This document shows, piece by piece, positions 15,217 to 29,160 of a stretch of 64,000 nt of DNA. The DNA lies in assembly GCA_020746835.1 (NCBI GenBank), contig JAGPNK010000006.1, forward strand, positions 1,550,001-1,614,000. Reading direction: 5' to 3'. Each line of letters opens with the position of its first letter. Position 1 is the stretch's first letter. This DNA is from Stachybotrys elegans. Taxonomy: Eukaryota; Ascomycota; Sordariomycetes; Hypocreales; Stachybotryaceae. A program made the translations under genes and the position numbers. The notes beneath the pieces are model-generated. The model worked only from the letters and a program-made list of their open reading frames with translations. It was not told where the DNA came from and did no database searches.

Positions 15217-16589
15217 ATGTCTAGCGAGGAGAAGACCCGTATCTCCGGCGACAATGTTCGCTCGGATGCGCCCGGCTTGCCGACTGTCAACCCTCAGGCT
15301 GAGAAGTCGGCGCCTGCTGCTCCTACTCTGCACCCTGCCTTCTACATTGTGTAAGAACAAAGCCCTATGTCGACGATAACTCGGAATCCTCGAGCTGACG
15401 GTTTCTTCAGTGCATGGATCGGTTTCTCCTCCTCCGTTATTCTCTTCAACAAATGGCTTCTCGATACCCTCAAGTTCCGTATGTTTTTTCATATTTCGCC
15501 TTTTTGCTTCTAATGGTCGACTAACGCGCTCGCCCAGCGTATCCCGTCATCCTCACCACCTACCACTTGACTTTCGCGACCGTCGTTACCCAGCTCATGG
15601 CTCGCTTCACCACTATTCTCGATGGCCGCAAGAAGGTTAAGATGACTGGCCGCGTCTACCTGCGCGCCGTTGTCCCCATCGGTGTCTTCTTCAGTCTCAG
15701 TCTGATTTGCGGAAACGTCACCTACCTCTACCTCTCTGTCGCCTTCATCCAGATGCTCAAGGCTACCACGCCTGTCGCCGTCCTTCTCTCGAGTTGGGCT
15801 CTGGGTGTCTCCAAGCCCAACCTGAAGCAGTTCCTCAACGTCTCGGCTATCGTTGTCGGTGTCATCATCGCTTCGTTCGGAGAGATCCATTTCGTCCTCG
15901 TTGGCGTTCTGTACCAGATCGGTGGTGTCATCTTCGAGGCTCTGCGTCTTACCATGACCCAGCGCCTTCTCAGCTCCGCCGACTTCAAGATGGACCCTCT
16001 CGTTTCCCTGTACTACTTTGCTCCTATCTGCGCCGTCATGAACGGTCTGGTTGCGCTGTACTGGGAGTTTCCCCGCGTCACCATGGATGAGGTTTACTAT
16101 GTTGGTCTTTTCACCTTCTTCCTCAACGGTCTCTGCGCCTTTATGCTCAACGTCTCCGTTGTCTTCCTGGTAAGTTGAAGCCACTCGTTAATAACTGTAA
16201 ACAAAACTGACCCCCTCTAGATTGGCAAGACCAACGCCGTTGTTCTTACCCTCTGCGGTGTTCTGAAGGATATCATGCTGGTTGCCGCCTCCATGATGAT
16301 CTGGGGCACTGCCGTCTCTGGCCTTCAGTTCTTCGGTTACTCCATTGCCCTCGGTGGCATGGTCTACTACAAGCTTGGCTATGAGCAGCTCAAGGGCTAT
16401 ATGGGTGATGCTGGCCGCCAGTGGGCTGAGTTCGGTGTTCGCAAGCCCGTTCTCCGCAAGCTCACCATCATCATCGGCTCCGTCTTCATGCTCTTCACTC
16501 TCTTCGGTGGCCTCGCCCCCACCTACGCTCCCGAGTATGACCCTTCTAAACTGGCCAACTCGGTCACCAGCCGCTTTGGTGCCAACTAA
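15217..16589 (+). CDS. TPT/DUF250-family nucleotide-sugar transporter, candidate UDP-galactofuranose transporter
   Basis: Multi-span Golgi-type antiporter of the triose-phosphate/nucleotide-sugar family, 400 residues. Exons are 15217-15350, 15411-15478, 15538-16169 and 16221-16589, with introns bounded by GTAAGA, GTATGT or GTAAGT and by CAG or TAG; a CTAAC branch point is visible in intron 2. A polar N-terminus (MSSEEKTRISGDNV) precedes about ten hydrophobic segments. Family signatures include LFNKWLLDTLKFPYPVILT, YLSVAFIQMLKATTPVAVLL and the KTNAVVLTLCGVLKDIMLV region. The neighbour across a divergent gap is UDP-galactopyranose mutase; in Aspergillus the UDP-galactofuranose transporter gene (glfB/ugtA) sits beside the mutase gene, so the same substrate is the best guess. 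Related transporters occur in fungi without galactofuranose, so the substrate is an inference. Confidence 0.92.
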
Positions 16590-17405
16590 GTTTTATTAAT
16601 TACTCTTCTGGCCCCGGTGCCAGCATGAAACGAAATGCGATCTTGTCAAACTGGCGTTTGGGTGGGCGGACGAGGATCGCAGGGTCAATTCCTTTTCCAA
16701 ACGCCTCTTCGGAATTATTCCAGTACATACTACCATGCTTTCATTACGCAGACTTTCTCTAATTGGAGACTTTGATACGAGGTTTAGTCTTTGGTTGTGG
16801 TGGTTTTTTAACGAGTGTATAGCTATAGAGCTGGGAATGGAGCGAAGGGTCGAAAGTTGCAGGCAATGCATTCTCATGGAAGGTCTAATCTGATGTACTT
16901 TAGACGGCGTTCGATCAATCATAGAAACCTGTCAGATATGCGACGACAAGAAAGAAAAAAATATAGGGAAAACAGGATATCAATCATATTTTTGTTCTAT
17001 TCAAGTAATTTATGTGCGGTGGTGCGCGTAGTTGGCCTGGCGTATGCAATCTCGTGTCCAGTTCCCTGGTCGTGCGCCAACTGGCTATTCCTCCAGCCAC
17101 AGGACCAATGTGGCTCGCACCAATATTTGATTACACGCACAAGGACAGGCAAAAGAACATGGTCGTAAAGGGTTGCGGATTGCTATGGGCAGCTCTCATC
17201 TACCGCCATCCTGCTGTTCGGGACAGCATGCTGCTGGCCCTCTCACTCCTATCATGATATCTCGACATCATGTCACGTAAGGCAAGACGTGCATTCCATT
17301 TCATGTTGGAAGAACTTCATATTGAGCCCATAAACCGGGGTTCCTAAGTGCCTTTTGATGCTCGTTACATCCCGCCAACTCCCTGACCCGTGATGGAGAA
17401 ACGAT
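16590..17405. other. Convergent intergenic region between the transporter and L27
   Basis: About 0.8 kb holding the two 3' untranslated regions. A-rich around 16920-17010. No gene recognised. Confidence 0.6.
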
Positions 17406-18059
17406 TTAAAATTCTGGTATCCGTGTTAGCCTTGTCCTGAGACGACGACTGCTAGCTGAGCAGAGAATGGTCTGGTCGACTTACTCAGAGGGGTGAAAAA
17501 CCATCGGTTCTTGCCGCTGGTGTAACGCTCCTCGAGCACCTTCTTGACGGTCTTCTTGGCATCCTCGCGCTGGGAAACCTCCTTGAAGGTCTCACCAGAG
17601 ATGGCGCCCTTCAGGCCCTCGAGCTCGAGCGTGTAGCGAGTGGGCATCAGGTGGTTGTAGTTGATAACCTTGATGAAAGGCTTGATTTTGTTGCGCTTCT
17701 CCTGGCGGGTTTTCGACATGCGGCGGGTGATCTTGGAAGGGTATCGCTCGATGCCGGCAACAACGGCGTGGCCGAAGGGGTGAGGCTTGTTGCCGTTGTC
17801 GACGGGCTGGATGATAACAACCTATACACGAAGCTGCGTCAGCTCGGATGTCCCTGTACCAGAGAGAAAAAGTAATAATTGGTGCGTGTGCGTGTTCCGC
17901 CCGCGATGGCTTCAATTGTCTCCCACGAGCACATGTTGGCAGGCGAGTGGAGGGGAAGAGAAAAGGCAGGCGTGCATGCGCGCACTCGATTCGTACCTTC
18001 TTGCCGGCGTATCTGCCGCGGGTGATGATGGCGACTCGGCCGACCTTGAGGAACTTCAT
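17406..18059 (-). CDS. rpl27: 60S ribosomal protein L27 (eL27)
   Basis: Structural protein of the large cytosolic ribosomal subunit, 135 residues, the usual fungal length. Exons read as 17997-18059 ([21 protein letters not shown]), 17485-17821 and a tiny terminal exon 17406-17413. The family core [19 protein letters not shown] follows the first join, and the protein ends [11 protein letters not shown]. The last two residues and the stop come from the 8-nt exon, reached from a GTAAGT donor at 17484 through a GGCTAACAC branch point and a CAG acceptor. Without that splice the frame would run on for 17 unrelated residues, so I prefer the spliced end. The first intron is 173 nt. Confidence 0.96.
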
Positions 18060-18706
18060 CTTGTCCTGCTGTTGTGATGGTCGGTTAGTATGGTGCTGCG
18101 GGAGGAATTTTCGACGTCGTAGACCGTGATAGGGGATTTTGGTGTAAAATTTGGGGTTTGTGGGTTTAGCAACTTGGGGCAAGCAAGGTCATGTGCCAGC
18201 ACACGTGACAAACTTTTCCCCTAATGTTGCTGGTCCGTGCGTCGGATTTTGTGGCGCCCTCAGAAGGAAGCTAAGATACGAGATAGCTTACCTACCAAGT
18301 ACCGCTTTGCAGGCATTGGTTTGGCCTTCTTGATTCTTTGACAAGAAACCCAAGATTCCCATCTCGCAGCAACGCACTTGAAAGACGCAAAAAAAAAAAA
18401 TGCCCGCACCTACCTACATAATCTCTCGGGTGGCAGACCCCATCTTTGCTGTGGCCATTGGCATCTCGGCGGCGGCCACGAGAGTCAATCGCGAGGAAAA
18501 GGCAAAGGGGAGGTCGACGAACGAGACACTTGAAGCTGGGCTGCGGTAGGTGCCGGACGATGTGTTGAGTCAAGATATTTTTTACTAATGAAGAGTGTAT
18601 AGACGAATTGGTATCTCAAGGAAATCTGCATGAGCAGCCCCAGAAAACATATCTGCAAAAGCAAACCATCCTACGGTTCCAGCTCCTAATTCAATCAACG
18701 CTCCTC
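18060..18706. other. Intergenic: L27 promoter and TTC36-like 3' flank
   Basis: About 0.65 kb between the L27 start and the end of the next leftward gene. Contains an A-tract at about 18390-18400. No gene recognised. Confidence 0.55.
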
Positions 18707-19504
18707 TCATGCCTCGAATGCCGGCCCATATTCCCTCTTCATAGCTTCCCGGACCATCTGTCCACATAGTTTGGCCGTCGGGTTCACGCTGACAGCCAGC
18801 CCCTTGGCAATTTCATTTCCGTATCGTCCGCCCAGGGCCAGATCTTGCGACGCTGCTTCCGCAAAGTCCAGGTGCGACCACTGAGCCTCGCGACGACCCT
18901 CGGCAACGTCGAGCGAGCGATGCAGCATCATATTGGATGTCTTTAGATATATCGCGGCTCGCTGTGTGTGCGCCATGGCCAGCGTACGTGCGGCCTGGGA
19001 GGATAGGGGGTCGCGAGGGGAGGCGGGAGAGAGCAGCGCGATGGAGCACTCCAGGTCCTCGAGCGCTACAAGCGCCTGTGCTCTCCTCTCGGCAGGATCG
19101 GGCTGCTCAATCAGAGGCATGGGCATGCTGGCCGTCTGGCTGAGCAGCATGGTGTCTCCATACAGGCGCCGCAGAGCCTGAGCACGGTTGTTCCGCGCGC
19201 TGGCGTACTTAGGGTACTCGGATATGAGACTCTGTAGGTCTGAAATGCAAGTCTGGTAGCCTTGTATGGCAATGTCGTTGCTATCAAGGGATTGTGTCTC
19301 GTTCAGCTCGACCTCGAGCCTCTGGATGGTGCGGATGATGCCACGTTCTCTGCTGACAACGGCGTCGTATACGCTCTCGTCTGTAATGTGCGGGTCGCGA
19401 GGCAGCGACTGGTCAATGACGATGCCAGCTGTGGGATCAGACTCCGGATCCTTGATCTTTTCAAGCACGTTGATATCGCGCCGGCTCAGCGATACGTGTG
19501 TCAT
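18707..19504 (-). CDS. TPR protein resembling TTC36
   Basis: Single-exon gene of 265 residues starting MTHVSLSRRDINVLEKIKDP. Residues from about 95 onward form three helix pairs typical of tetratricopeptide repeats, with YASARNNRAQALRRLYGD, then AQALVALEDLECSIALL and then AMAHTQRAAIYLKTS. The N-terminal DINVLEKIKDPES segment and the three-repeat layout match the TTC36 family, whose members act as small adaptor or co-chaperone-like proteins; in animals TTC36 is linked to tyrosine metabolism. It stands head-to-head with 4-hydroxyphenylpyruvate dioxygenase across about 980 bases. No signal peptide or membrane span, so probably cytosolic. The family call is moderately confident, the molecular role unknown. 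Confidence 0.82.
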   Translation of the reverse strand: MTHVSLSRRDINVLEKIKDPESDPTAGIVIDQSLPRDPHITDESVYDAVVSRERGIIRTIQRLEVELNETQSLDSNDIAIQGYQTCISDLQSLISEYPKYASARNNRAQALRRLYGDTMLLSQTASMPMPLIEQPDPAERRAQALVALEDLECSIALLSPASPRDPLSSQAARTLAMAHTQRAAIYLKTSNMMLHRSLDVAEGRREAQWSHLDFAEAASQDLALGGRYGNEIAKGLAVSVNPTAKLCGQMVREAMKREYGPAFEA

Positions 19505-21733
<2,229 letters not shown>

Positions 21734-22169
21734 GTGTAAATCGCGCGCGCATGTGATTGCGCTACAGGCAAGACAGCCAGAATGCACAGCATGAAACCGG
21801 ACATGATACGGCTTGGAGTTTTGGTCACGGGTCAATGAGGCGTTTGCGAATCGCATGGTCTTTATCGACCCTACTTTACATTCGTGTCTTATTAGGAAGG
21901 CGGGCATCGCCATGCCAGTCAGTCAATTGAATATTGAATCGCCATTTGCTAAAATCCTACAGTAAATGCCCGCTCTGCGCCTTTCGTGCCCAACTGTCCC
22001 GCCGTGAAATGATTCGTGATGTGCGCCCCCCCTATTGTTGGAGAGGATGAGCCAACGCCAATGACAGAAGAAGACGGGAAACCTATGCCAGGGGCTTAAA
22101 CCCCAGTTGTACAGGGTCGCTTCTGGCCAGGTGATTGTACAACTAGACAGCGCCGTGACCCGTGCTCGT
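21734..22169. other. Convergent intergenic region, HPPD and Ssl1
   Basis: About 440 bases of 3' flanks; nothing else recognised. Confidence 0.6.
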
Positions 22170-23664
22170 CTAGCCGTCTACCACCATGGCCCCGTTGGTA
22201 TGAGAGTTGCCGTTCGTCTCCGTGTGCGGATTACGAGCCGCGATGCTCTGGCACCCCGGGCAGTTATGGATGACCTCGTGCGCAAAGACATCGCAGTCTA
22301 TGCAGAAGTGGCAGCCGCACACCTCGCAGGCGTAGCGGCCGCTCTCGCTGACGCCCTTGACCCCCTGGGCCGTTGCCTCCTGCGCAGCTGCGCCGGCCGC
22401 GGGCGGTTTCGACCTCGGGTTCTCGGGGAAGGGGCACTGGCAGGAAAAGCAAACGGTGGACTTTGCGGCCTGCGCCCACGACACCTCGACCCAGTTGCGC
22501 AGCGGGAACAGGTGATGGTAGGACCGGGCCAGATGCGTGGACAGGATGAGCGTCAGGCCGCACGCGGGGCACTCGGCGGGGAGTCTGCACACCCTAGCGG
22601 CGCATCTCGTGCAGGCGTACCCCTCACGAAAGGGCTTGTTGTGGCAAGCGCAGTAGCTGATGCTGCCTCCAGGTGCCAGCGTCCGCGATGGGAAGCCCAT
22701 CATGAGCAAGCTCGCCTTGCTCTGTTCTGCCGTCCGCGTGACAGGGGGTGTTGTAGCCGCTAGGAAGAGCTCTCGGTAGTGGACTTCATCCATGGCAATG
22801 CGGTATTGGGAGTCATCGCCAGCGTTGGTCCTGGAGCACAGGTCGGCGCAAATGGCCACCTGTGCGGACAGCCCAACAATTGACACCCGTATCCGGTCCG
22901 TAATGAGGTTGGTTATCGTCTCGTGAATGTCGCCCGGGTCGCTCGACAGGAGGGCACCGTAAATTATCAGCACCTCCCGCGTGCCATGGGACGGTGCGTG
23001 ACTACATTTCGTCCACCCAAGGTCAGCTTGGCTTTTTGCTTGCTACCACCATATGTGACACTCCAGGTGGGAGATGGACTCACAACAATGCTCCCCTGCA
23101 CATCTCGAGAGCGTTCTGCAAACTCGGGTTGCCCTGAGGATCCTGACCTTCCAGATCCTTCAGGCGCTCGAGGTGCTCTGCTGGGTTACCGCCGAGGTCG
23201 CTTATCCTGACAGCCACGCCGTCTCTCATGCCGACGATGCCCAGCTGGGAGATGGGGTTCTGTTCAAAGAACTCCTTGACAAACGCCGCCGCGTAGGTGA
23301 AAGTCAGCCGGTACCGAGTCGGCAACAGATCCTTCTCTGCCATGGCGAAGGACATGTCGAGAACCAATATCACATGCCGTATTATTCCTCGTTGGAGCGG
23401 CGTCGTGTCGCGAAGCAGCCTCCTTCGTTTCTCCGCCTCGAGCGCTGCGAGGTTAAGGACGCCGTCCTGGTCTTCCTCGGGGAGATTGGTTTCCCAGGTT
23501 CTCTTGGATTTCTCCCATGCTTTCGCTTGGTTCCGATCGCCTTTTCTTCGTGATTTCGACGACTTTTTTTTAGGATCGCGAGAATCACCCTCTGTGACCC
23601 GGTGGTCCATGAGATCGTCACCAGACCCATCGTCAGCAACGTACTCTCCGTCGGAATCGGCCAT
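22170..23664 (-). CDS. ssl1: TFIIH core subunit Ssl1/p44
   Basis: Subunit of general transcription and DNA-repair factor TFIIH that binds and stimulates the XPD/Rad3 helicase in the nucleus. Exons 23084-23664 and 22170-23001 encode 470 residues (yeast Ssl1 is about 460); the intron runs from GTGAGT at 23083 to a TAG ending at 23002. After an acidic and lysine-rich N-terminus comes the Ssl1/vWA domain: RGIIRHVILVLDMS, GIVGMRDGVAVRISDLGG, and LIIYGALLSSDPGDI. The C-terminal half has cysteine clusters for zinc: CxC...CTRC...CRLP...CPAC, then CFSC and a RING-like CEVCGCHFCIDCDVF...HNCPGC. The polar tail has no known motif. Confidence 0.96.
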
Positions 23665-24465
23665 GTCGCGACTGTTTTTCTCGGTATGTTGCCTCTATGC
23701 TCGTGTTCGCTGGTTTGTGCTCGATAAATTGCCAAGGCGGCAGGACCGTGATGGGCGAGAATACACCTTCTCGCAAAGATAAATCGAGGTGGCAAGGCTG
23801 AAAACGAATGGCTGCAGCCTTGCGTGTCTCCACTTGCCGCACATCCTTGTTAGACCAATCAAGACAACACAAACTCCATTCAGTCATATCATCTCTACTT
23901 TGCAAGTAGATAGTACATAATTAGGCATGAGCGATGGTCATCAGGGCCTGGCAGAGGTTCATAATAGCCTTGAGCGCAATGCTAGGGCTCAGCCATTTCA
24001 TCTCTCACATTATCACATCCCAGGTTGTTGCGTTTCAATGTATACCATATTCAAGCATGTTACCGTATATAAACTATTTTCATTCTCTCAATATGCATTA
24101 CTTAAGCCAAGCCCGGGGTATAACTACGACGTCGTGTCTAAGCGACGGTGCAAACTGGCGGGTCAAAGCCCTGCCACAGACTCATCCACCTCAACAGCTT
24201 CGGCCAACCAGTTTTCCTCGATGCCTTCAAGCCAAATGTAGCGGAAGACGGTGCCACAAGTGTGGCTTCGATACTCGATCATGTAGGGTCTTGGTTCTGG
24301 TTGTGTGGCTTTGCGTTACATGGTTTCGTCTAGGCGTGTGCATGGCGATTGCCCCGATCCAGTTGACATCCAAGAAAGGAACAAATTAGGACAAATAAAA
24401 GGCGTAAGTCAATGCTGCCAACCGTAACAACGCCCGAATTCGAAAGCGACCAAGATGCTGGTTCA
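23665..24465. other. Intergenic: Ssl1 promoter and Chs7 3' flank
   Basis: About 800 bases between two leftward genes. The open frame at 23934-24389 shows no coding signature. Nothing further recognised. Confidence 0.6.
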
Positions 24466-25596
24466 TTACGAGTATGCCGGGCCGGTGGGCATGGGCCAGT
24501 CGTCCTCGGTGATGCTGGACCAGAAGATCCAGATAGTGATGACTGACAGAAGGGTGAAGAGAGTCTGGAAGAGTGCGCCGTCGACAGCACCGCTGGTTCC
24601 ATCGCAAATGTAAGGGCTGATGGCGTAGTTGAAGACCTGGCCGATGGCGAAAAGAACGGCGGCGGCTGTGAGGTAGATCATTGGGCGAGTCTCGGCCAAG
24701 ACGCGCAGGACAAGAACGGCCTCGAGAATGTAGAAGACAACGAGGAAGATGAGCGGCACGAGCTGGTACAAGACGTAGAGGGCGATGTGGCGGTTGGGCA
24801 AATCGTAGCTGTTGTTCCAGTATTCGGTCCATTGATACCCAGTGTCAAGAGCGATGTATCCGGTTCCAATGAGGAATGCAGCAGCCGAAGCCACCATCAG
24901 GCCCATGGACAAGACGGTTCCATCGTCGACAAGCTGATATCCGACAACGGCATTCAGGAGCAGGATCCAAGTGGTTGCAGTGATCAGGCCAATGTGGATC
25001 GCACTGAAGACCTACACGTTTGGTTAATCAGTCGAAATGGGACGGGCATAAAGTATACCACTTACAACGCGGACTCTTTCACCCTGAGGAATCGGGAACA
25101 CGCCAACAGAGAAGATCTCGCAAATGCTGATGAGGATGTAGCCGATCAAAAATAATTGCATCTCCCTATAGCACAGCATGTCAGCAACACAAGTCTCAGA
25201 CCAGCAAAACAATGATGGGGTTCGAGCCTCTCACCTTCGTCCTACGGCGGCTCGCTTTCTTTCCGAGAGGAGGAGCAGAAAGCCGGACACGGCGATTGCA
25301 GCACCGCACAGGAGGATTGATCCCAGGTTACCCAGACGATCGCCGCCGCTCAAGCCTATGCCCCGAAGCTCGCATCCGCCCCATGGCCCATTCTGGCTGT
25401 GGTCGGGAGAGAACAACTAATGAGAAAGCCGGTTAGTCAATGTCATATCAGAGCAGGGCAGCTCGGGTAGCCTACGTTGCAGACTGGCAGTGTCGAATCT
25501 CTGCAGAAATTCTGTAGCCAAAGCAATTAGCCTTCTGGTGTGTTGCGCCATAATTATCCAATGTACCTCGAAGTTGCCGAAATCCGTGGAACCCAT
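24466..25596 (-). CDS. chs7: Chitin synthase export chaperone Chs7
   Basis: ER membrane chaperone needed for export of class IV-type chitin synthase (Chs3 in yeast). Five exons read as 25567-25596, 25476-25511, 25235-25416, 25066-25165 and 24466-25011; 297 residues. The first two exons are only 30 and 36 nt and encode MGSTDFGNFE and NFCRDSTLPVCN; all joins keep frame at GT...AG sites. Seven hydrophobic spans follow. Family landmarks are the N-terminal FCRDSTLPVCNLF, the ERKRAAVGRREMQLFLIGY loop, FSAIHIGLITATTWILLLN, and NYAISPYICDGTSGAVDG. The length is a little below that of yeast Chs7 (316). Upstream lies a 5-kb gene-poor stretch. Confidence 0.94.
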
Positions 25597-26550
25597 TGTA
25601 GCTATAAGTAACTTGGCGACTCGTCTAGAGGTCGCAATCGAGCAGGATAATCGAGGTGGAAATTGGGCGACAAGACCGCTTGGGTCTACGGCAGTTGAAC
25701 ACTCTCAAGTCGAGAGTCGTGCTGCGAATGAGCAGCTGGCAATGCGCCTGAGTTGTCGGTATGGTTTCCGCTTCGCCCTGTCCGCTTTGGATGGTCCCAA
25801 TGTCGACAGTCGATCAGAACAGTCGCCCTCCAGTCCCTCTCGAGCAGTTTTGTCCCTTTCGTTCTCTGTATGCAAGCGTTTTTTTCGGCCCCTTGGTGAC
25901 ACTAATAATAGATTGGCAATTGGGTGGTGTGGTAGCGGACGGTCGACTGTCGCAAAGAACGTGGCGGTATTAGTGGCAGTTATTTGGCCGCAGTGTCGGT
26001 TCGTTCGCGTCGTGATGTGTGAATCTGCAGAAAAGTAGGCAAAACCACTCTCACGATCCTGAGACCTCGACGAAAGAAAGACGCGGCAGGCGCACAGGCA
26101 GGCGGAGGGTGGTGTCGCAGTGGAAAAGCCGGTTTCGAGGCTGGAGGAGCCTGGGTAATAAAAGGCCCTGGTCAGTCTCATGTAGCAACAGGGGCCCCTG
26201 AGCCAGGAACAAAGACGCTGAGTGGCTGGGCGCGGGCTCGGCAGACAACTAGGCCTGTCGATGTGAGGCAGCGCGACTCCTCCATTGGCTAGGCGACCGA
26301 CATTAAAGCAGAGACGGACGATGGGATGGATGGGTCGAAAGAGGACCACGCAGGGGGGGCGAGCCTCGACTAGGCACTAGCCCGTGGCTCTTGGCTCAAG
26401 CTCATTACCTGGCGCGAAGCGACCTGACTTGGTTGAGGACGGAAGCTAGCGAGAAGAATATCTTACCTCGTGTCCTCAGTGCCTTGGCGCACCACCACTC
26501 TGTAATTACTCTGTGGATGTCGAACGGACGTGGTGGACGTGCGAGCGAAT

Positions 26551-26676
26551 CGATGTCGATGCCGATGCCGATTGGGTCGCTGGATGAGACAGAGTTGGGC
26601 TGATCTGCAGGTGCTGTCCGTGGCCGCCGATTTCAATGCAGATGCAGATGCAGACGCAGACGCGGAGTGCAGATGC
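26551..26676. repeat. Degenerate hexamer repeats (GATGCC- and ATGCAG-type)
   Basis: Two short runs, 26551-26573 and 26636-26676, of six-base units related to CGATGC and ATGCAG. Microsatellite-like; no coding frame with support overlaps them. Confidence 0.7.
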
Positions 26677-29136
26677 AAAGGATTCTTGTCTGCGGGAAAC
26701 GGAAATGCCTAGGTAGGGAGTCGTGATGCACCGGCTCACTGGGCTGAGTGGCGGGTGACTAAGGCGCGCAGCTGAAGAGGAATGAGGCAGGGAAGCAGGT
26801 CACCTCGGATGAATTTGAGCCATTGGATCAAAGGGAGGCGCACAAAGAAGGGGTGCGTCCTTCCATTACCCAGTCTTGGCAGTGTGGCGCATGAGAGAAC
26901 GGCAAGAGGGACGCATAAATCGAGGCCAGTATGCTCCATAACTGGTCTGATGTTGGGCATGGCCATCAAGAGGTGCATGACGAAGGAGCTAGTGCTCCGA
27001 GGGGAAGGTACGAGATATGGATATGTATATCAGTATTCTGCTATAGTGCCGGGTCTCCTGAACCATCTGAAGTGCTGTGGCTATTTATCCCGATCGATTG
27101 GGTTCGTGGTAATCGGCCATCGCAACTACGAGAATAATAATAAAGATTTGCTAATGCATCCGTCCACATTGGTTATAGTCAGTTGGGCCTTTGGTCGTGG
27201 TGAGCTAACTGTATTTTGATATCTTCTCACATGCTGCAATGGGCCGCATCGCTGCAGGCCGCATGGTGGGTTGTATCTAAACTTGGGATGTCTGCACAGC
27301 CACTGCTGTCCAACAAATCTCGCCACCGTGGAAGCCGAGCCCATGCAATGAGCTGATCTGGCGTCCGCTAGCTGTGCCACAAGGTGTGCCACCAGGTGGG
27401 GATACTGGCACACAGTTCTCAAACTGTACATGTTGATGACTATCACCACTCTGCCGTCGAGGCCATGATAGGCCTGCAGGCGGTCATCGCCAAACAATGG
27501 TGTAGCGCCTGCAAAGCCTCCCGGTCCTTGCCTAGACCTCCCGGCATATCATTAACGAGTGGCCCATGGTCATCGGCCGACGCGACACGGACGGCAAAGT
27601 TTCATGCATGATGACCTGGTCTAGCTTCTAATCGCGCTCTGGGGTTGGGTCGATGTCCACGCATACGTATCCGTAATTGGCTGCGAATGGTAGACGCGAT
27701 CTTGCTTCCCTCTTCTCGCAGGGAGCCTGATACACCCCAAGACATTTGGCGGGGGTTCGCATCAATGAAGCTGACATAGTGGTTTCACACTATCTTATCG
27801 CTCACGTGGCGACATGTCCTTGTCACTCTCGCCTCAGAATAGGCAGCGAAGATCTTTATCTTTCTGAATTCCAGCGACGTCTAGAATACTCCCAACATAC
27901 TGCGGGATGTTGGTGCCGAGAGCCTCCAGAGGTTCTTCAATCTGGGCGGTTGCCTCGATGCTGATTATTGGGCTGTGTCTTCGCTCACTTTTGGTGAGTC
28001 TGTCTGAGCCCGGTGCTCGACATAGAGGAGCAACGGTTTCGACAGATGGTCCTACCTCTGGGCGACTCTCTGTAGTTTTCGCCGAGTTGATCATCTCATT
28101 TTGAGGCAACATTAACGGGCCGGGCTTGGAGTCTTGAGGACGGGTGAAACAGGCAGTAAATGTATCGGGTCTGGTACTCTGTTTGAGTCACGGGTAATTG
28201 TTCCGATCCTGCTTCCACGGCCGTGGGGGGTAGTTTGTGCCTTGCCAAGTCCAGTCGGACATTTCCTCTCTACGCTTTTGCGTCCTTGGCCGTGTGAGTC
28301 TTGAACAAACGCGTGTTGGCGGCACTTTGCGCGCCGAATTCATCGTCTTACACTCAAGTCTTTCACTTCAGCTACGCGTCTAGTATGACTGTCTGGGTGT
28401 ATCCAGCGAAGCACAGGAATCGATATCCTTCTCCTTCTGCTACCTGCGTCGCGCAGTTGCTATCAGCCGAGGGCTCAACATCTACACCTGTGCTGCTGAA
28501 GTCGGTAGCATGTGCCCGCAGCCCTGGATGTGTCTGTAAGCCGTCAATGCCTGCCGCGCGGTGCCAGAACAGATAAAGAGCCGTGTATGGCGCTCCGCCA
28601 TTGATTTGAGTAGAGTGCCACACAATAGTCGATACTACGCACTTATACACAGGTAAGCTGATAGCCACTCGACCAAGTTTGCTCAATTTAGCCTTCTGCC
28701 GAACAAGTCGAGGAACGGACAGGAAACGGTACAGGGTAGCCGGCGGTGTCAGAATCCCGGCTGACAACGGAGATGGCCACCGGGACCCGGGCCTATATGC
28801 CTTGTCATGCATGCAGCCTCCTTATTTCGACCGCCTCTTCGAATATCTGAAAACTTAAAGACGTCATGCTACCACCTTCTGGGGATCCGCAATGCAGGAC
28901 CCTTTATAGATAAGAGACGATAACATATCCCAACGAGATGATCGCCATCTCATGGTTCACCGCCCAGGAAAAAAATACAGAGGAAGAAGGAAGCATTAAG
29001 TGGAGGATTCGGTTCTTGAGGGGCTGGTGATCGGCGAACAGAATTCATGTATGGCTCTAGTCAGTGGAGATGAAGCCAAGAGCCAAGAACAGTGCTGGGA
29101 GAGGACAGGTCTGTTTCTGCCTATGCGCATGATATA

Positions 29137-29160
29137 CTGAGGAGCTGAGGAGCTGAGGAG
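29137..29160. repeat. Tandem repeat, 3 x CTGAGGAG
   Basis: Three perfect copies of an 8-base unit in non-coding DNA. Confidence 0.9.

Noticed and set aside
15510..16184. Minus-strand open frame of 224 codons over the nucleotide-sugar transporter
   Set aside because: Acidic low-complexity antisense product of hydrophobic codons in the real transporter.
25205..25235. GGTTCGAGCC string resembling a tRNA T-loop
   Set aside because: It sits within the Chs7 gene beside an intron donor; no matching acceptor stem or anticodon arm can be drawn.
25705..26349. Minus-strand open frame of 214 codons upstream of Chs7
   Set aside because: No domain, irregular composition, and it would occupy the Chs7 promoter region.
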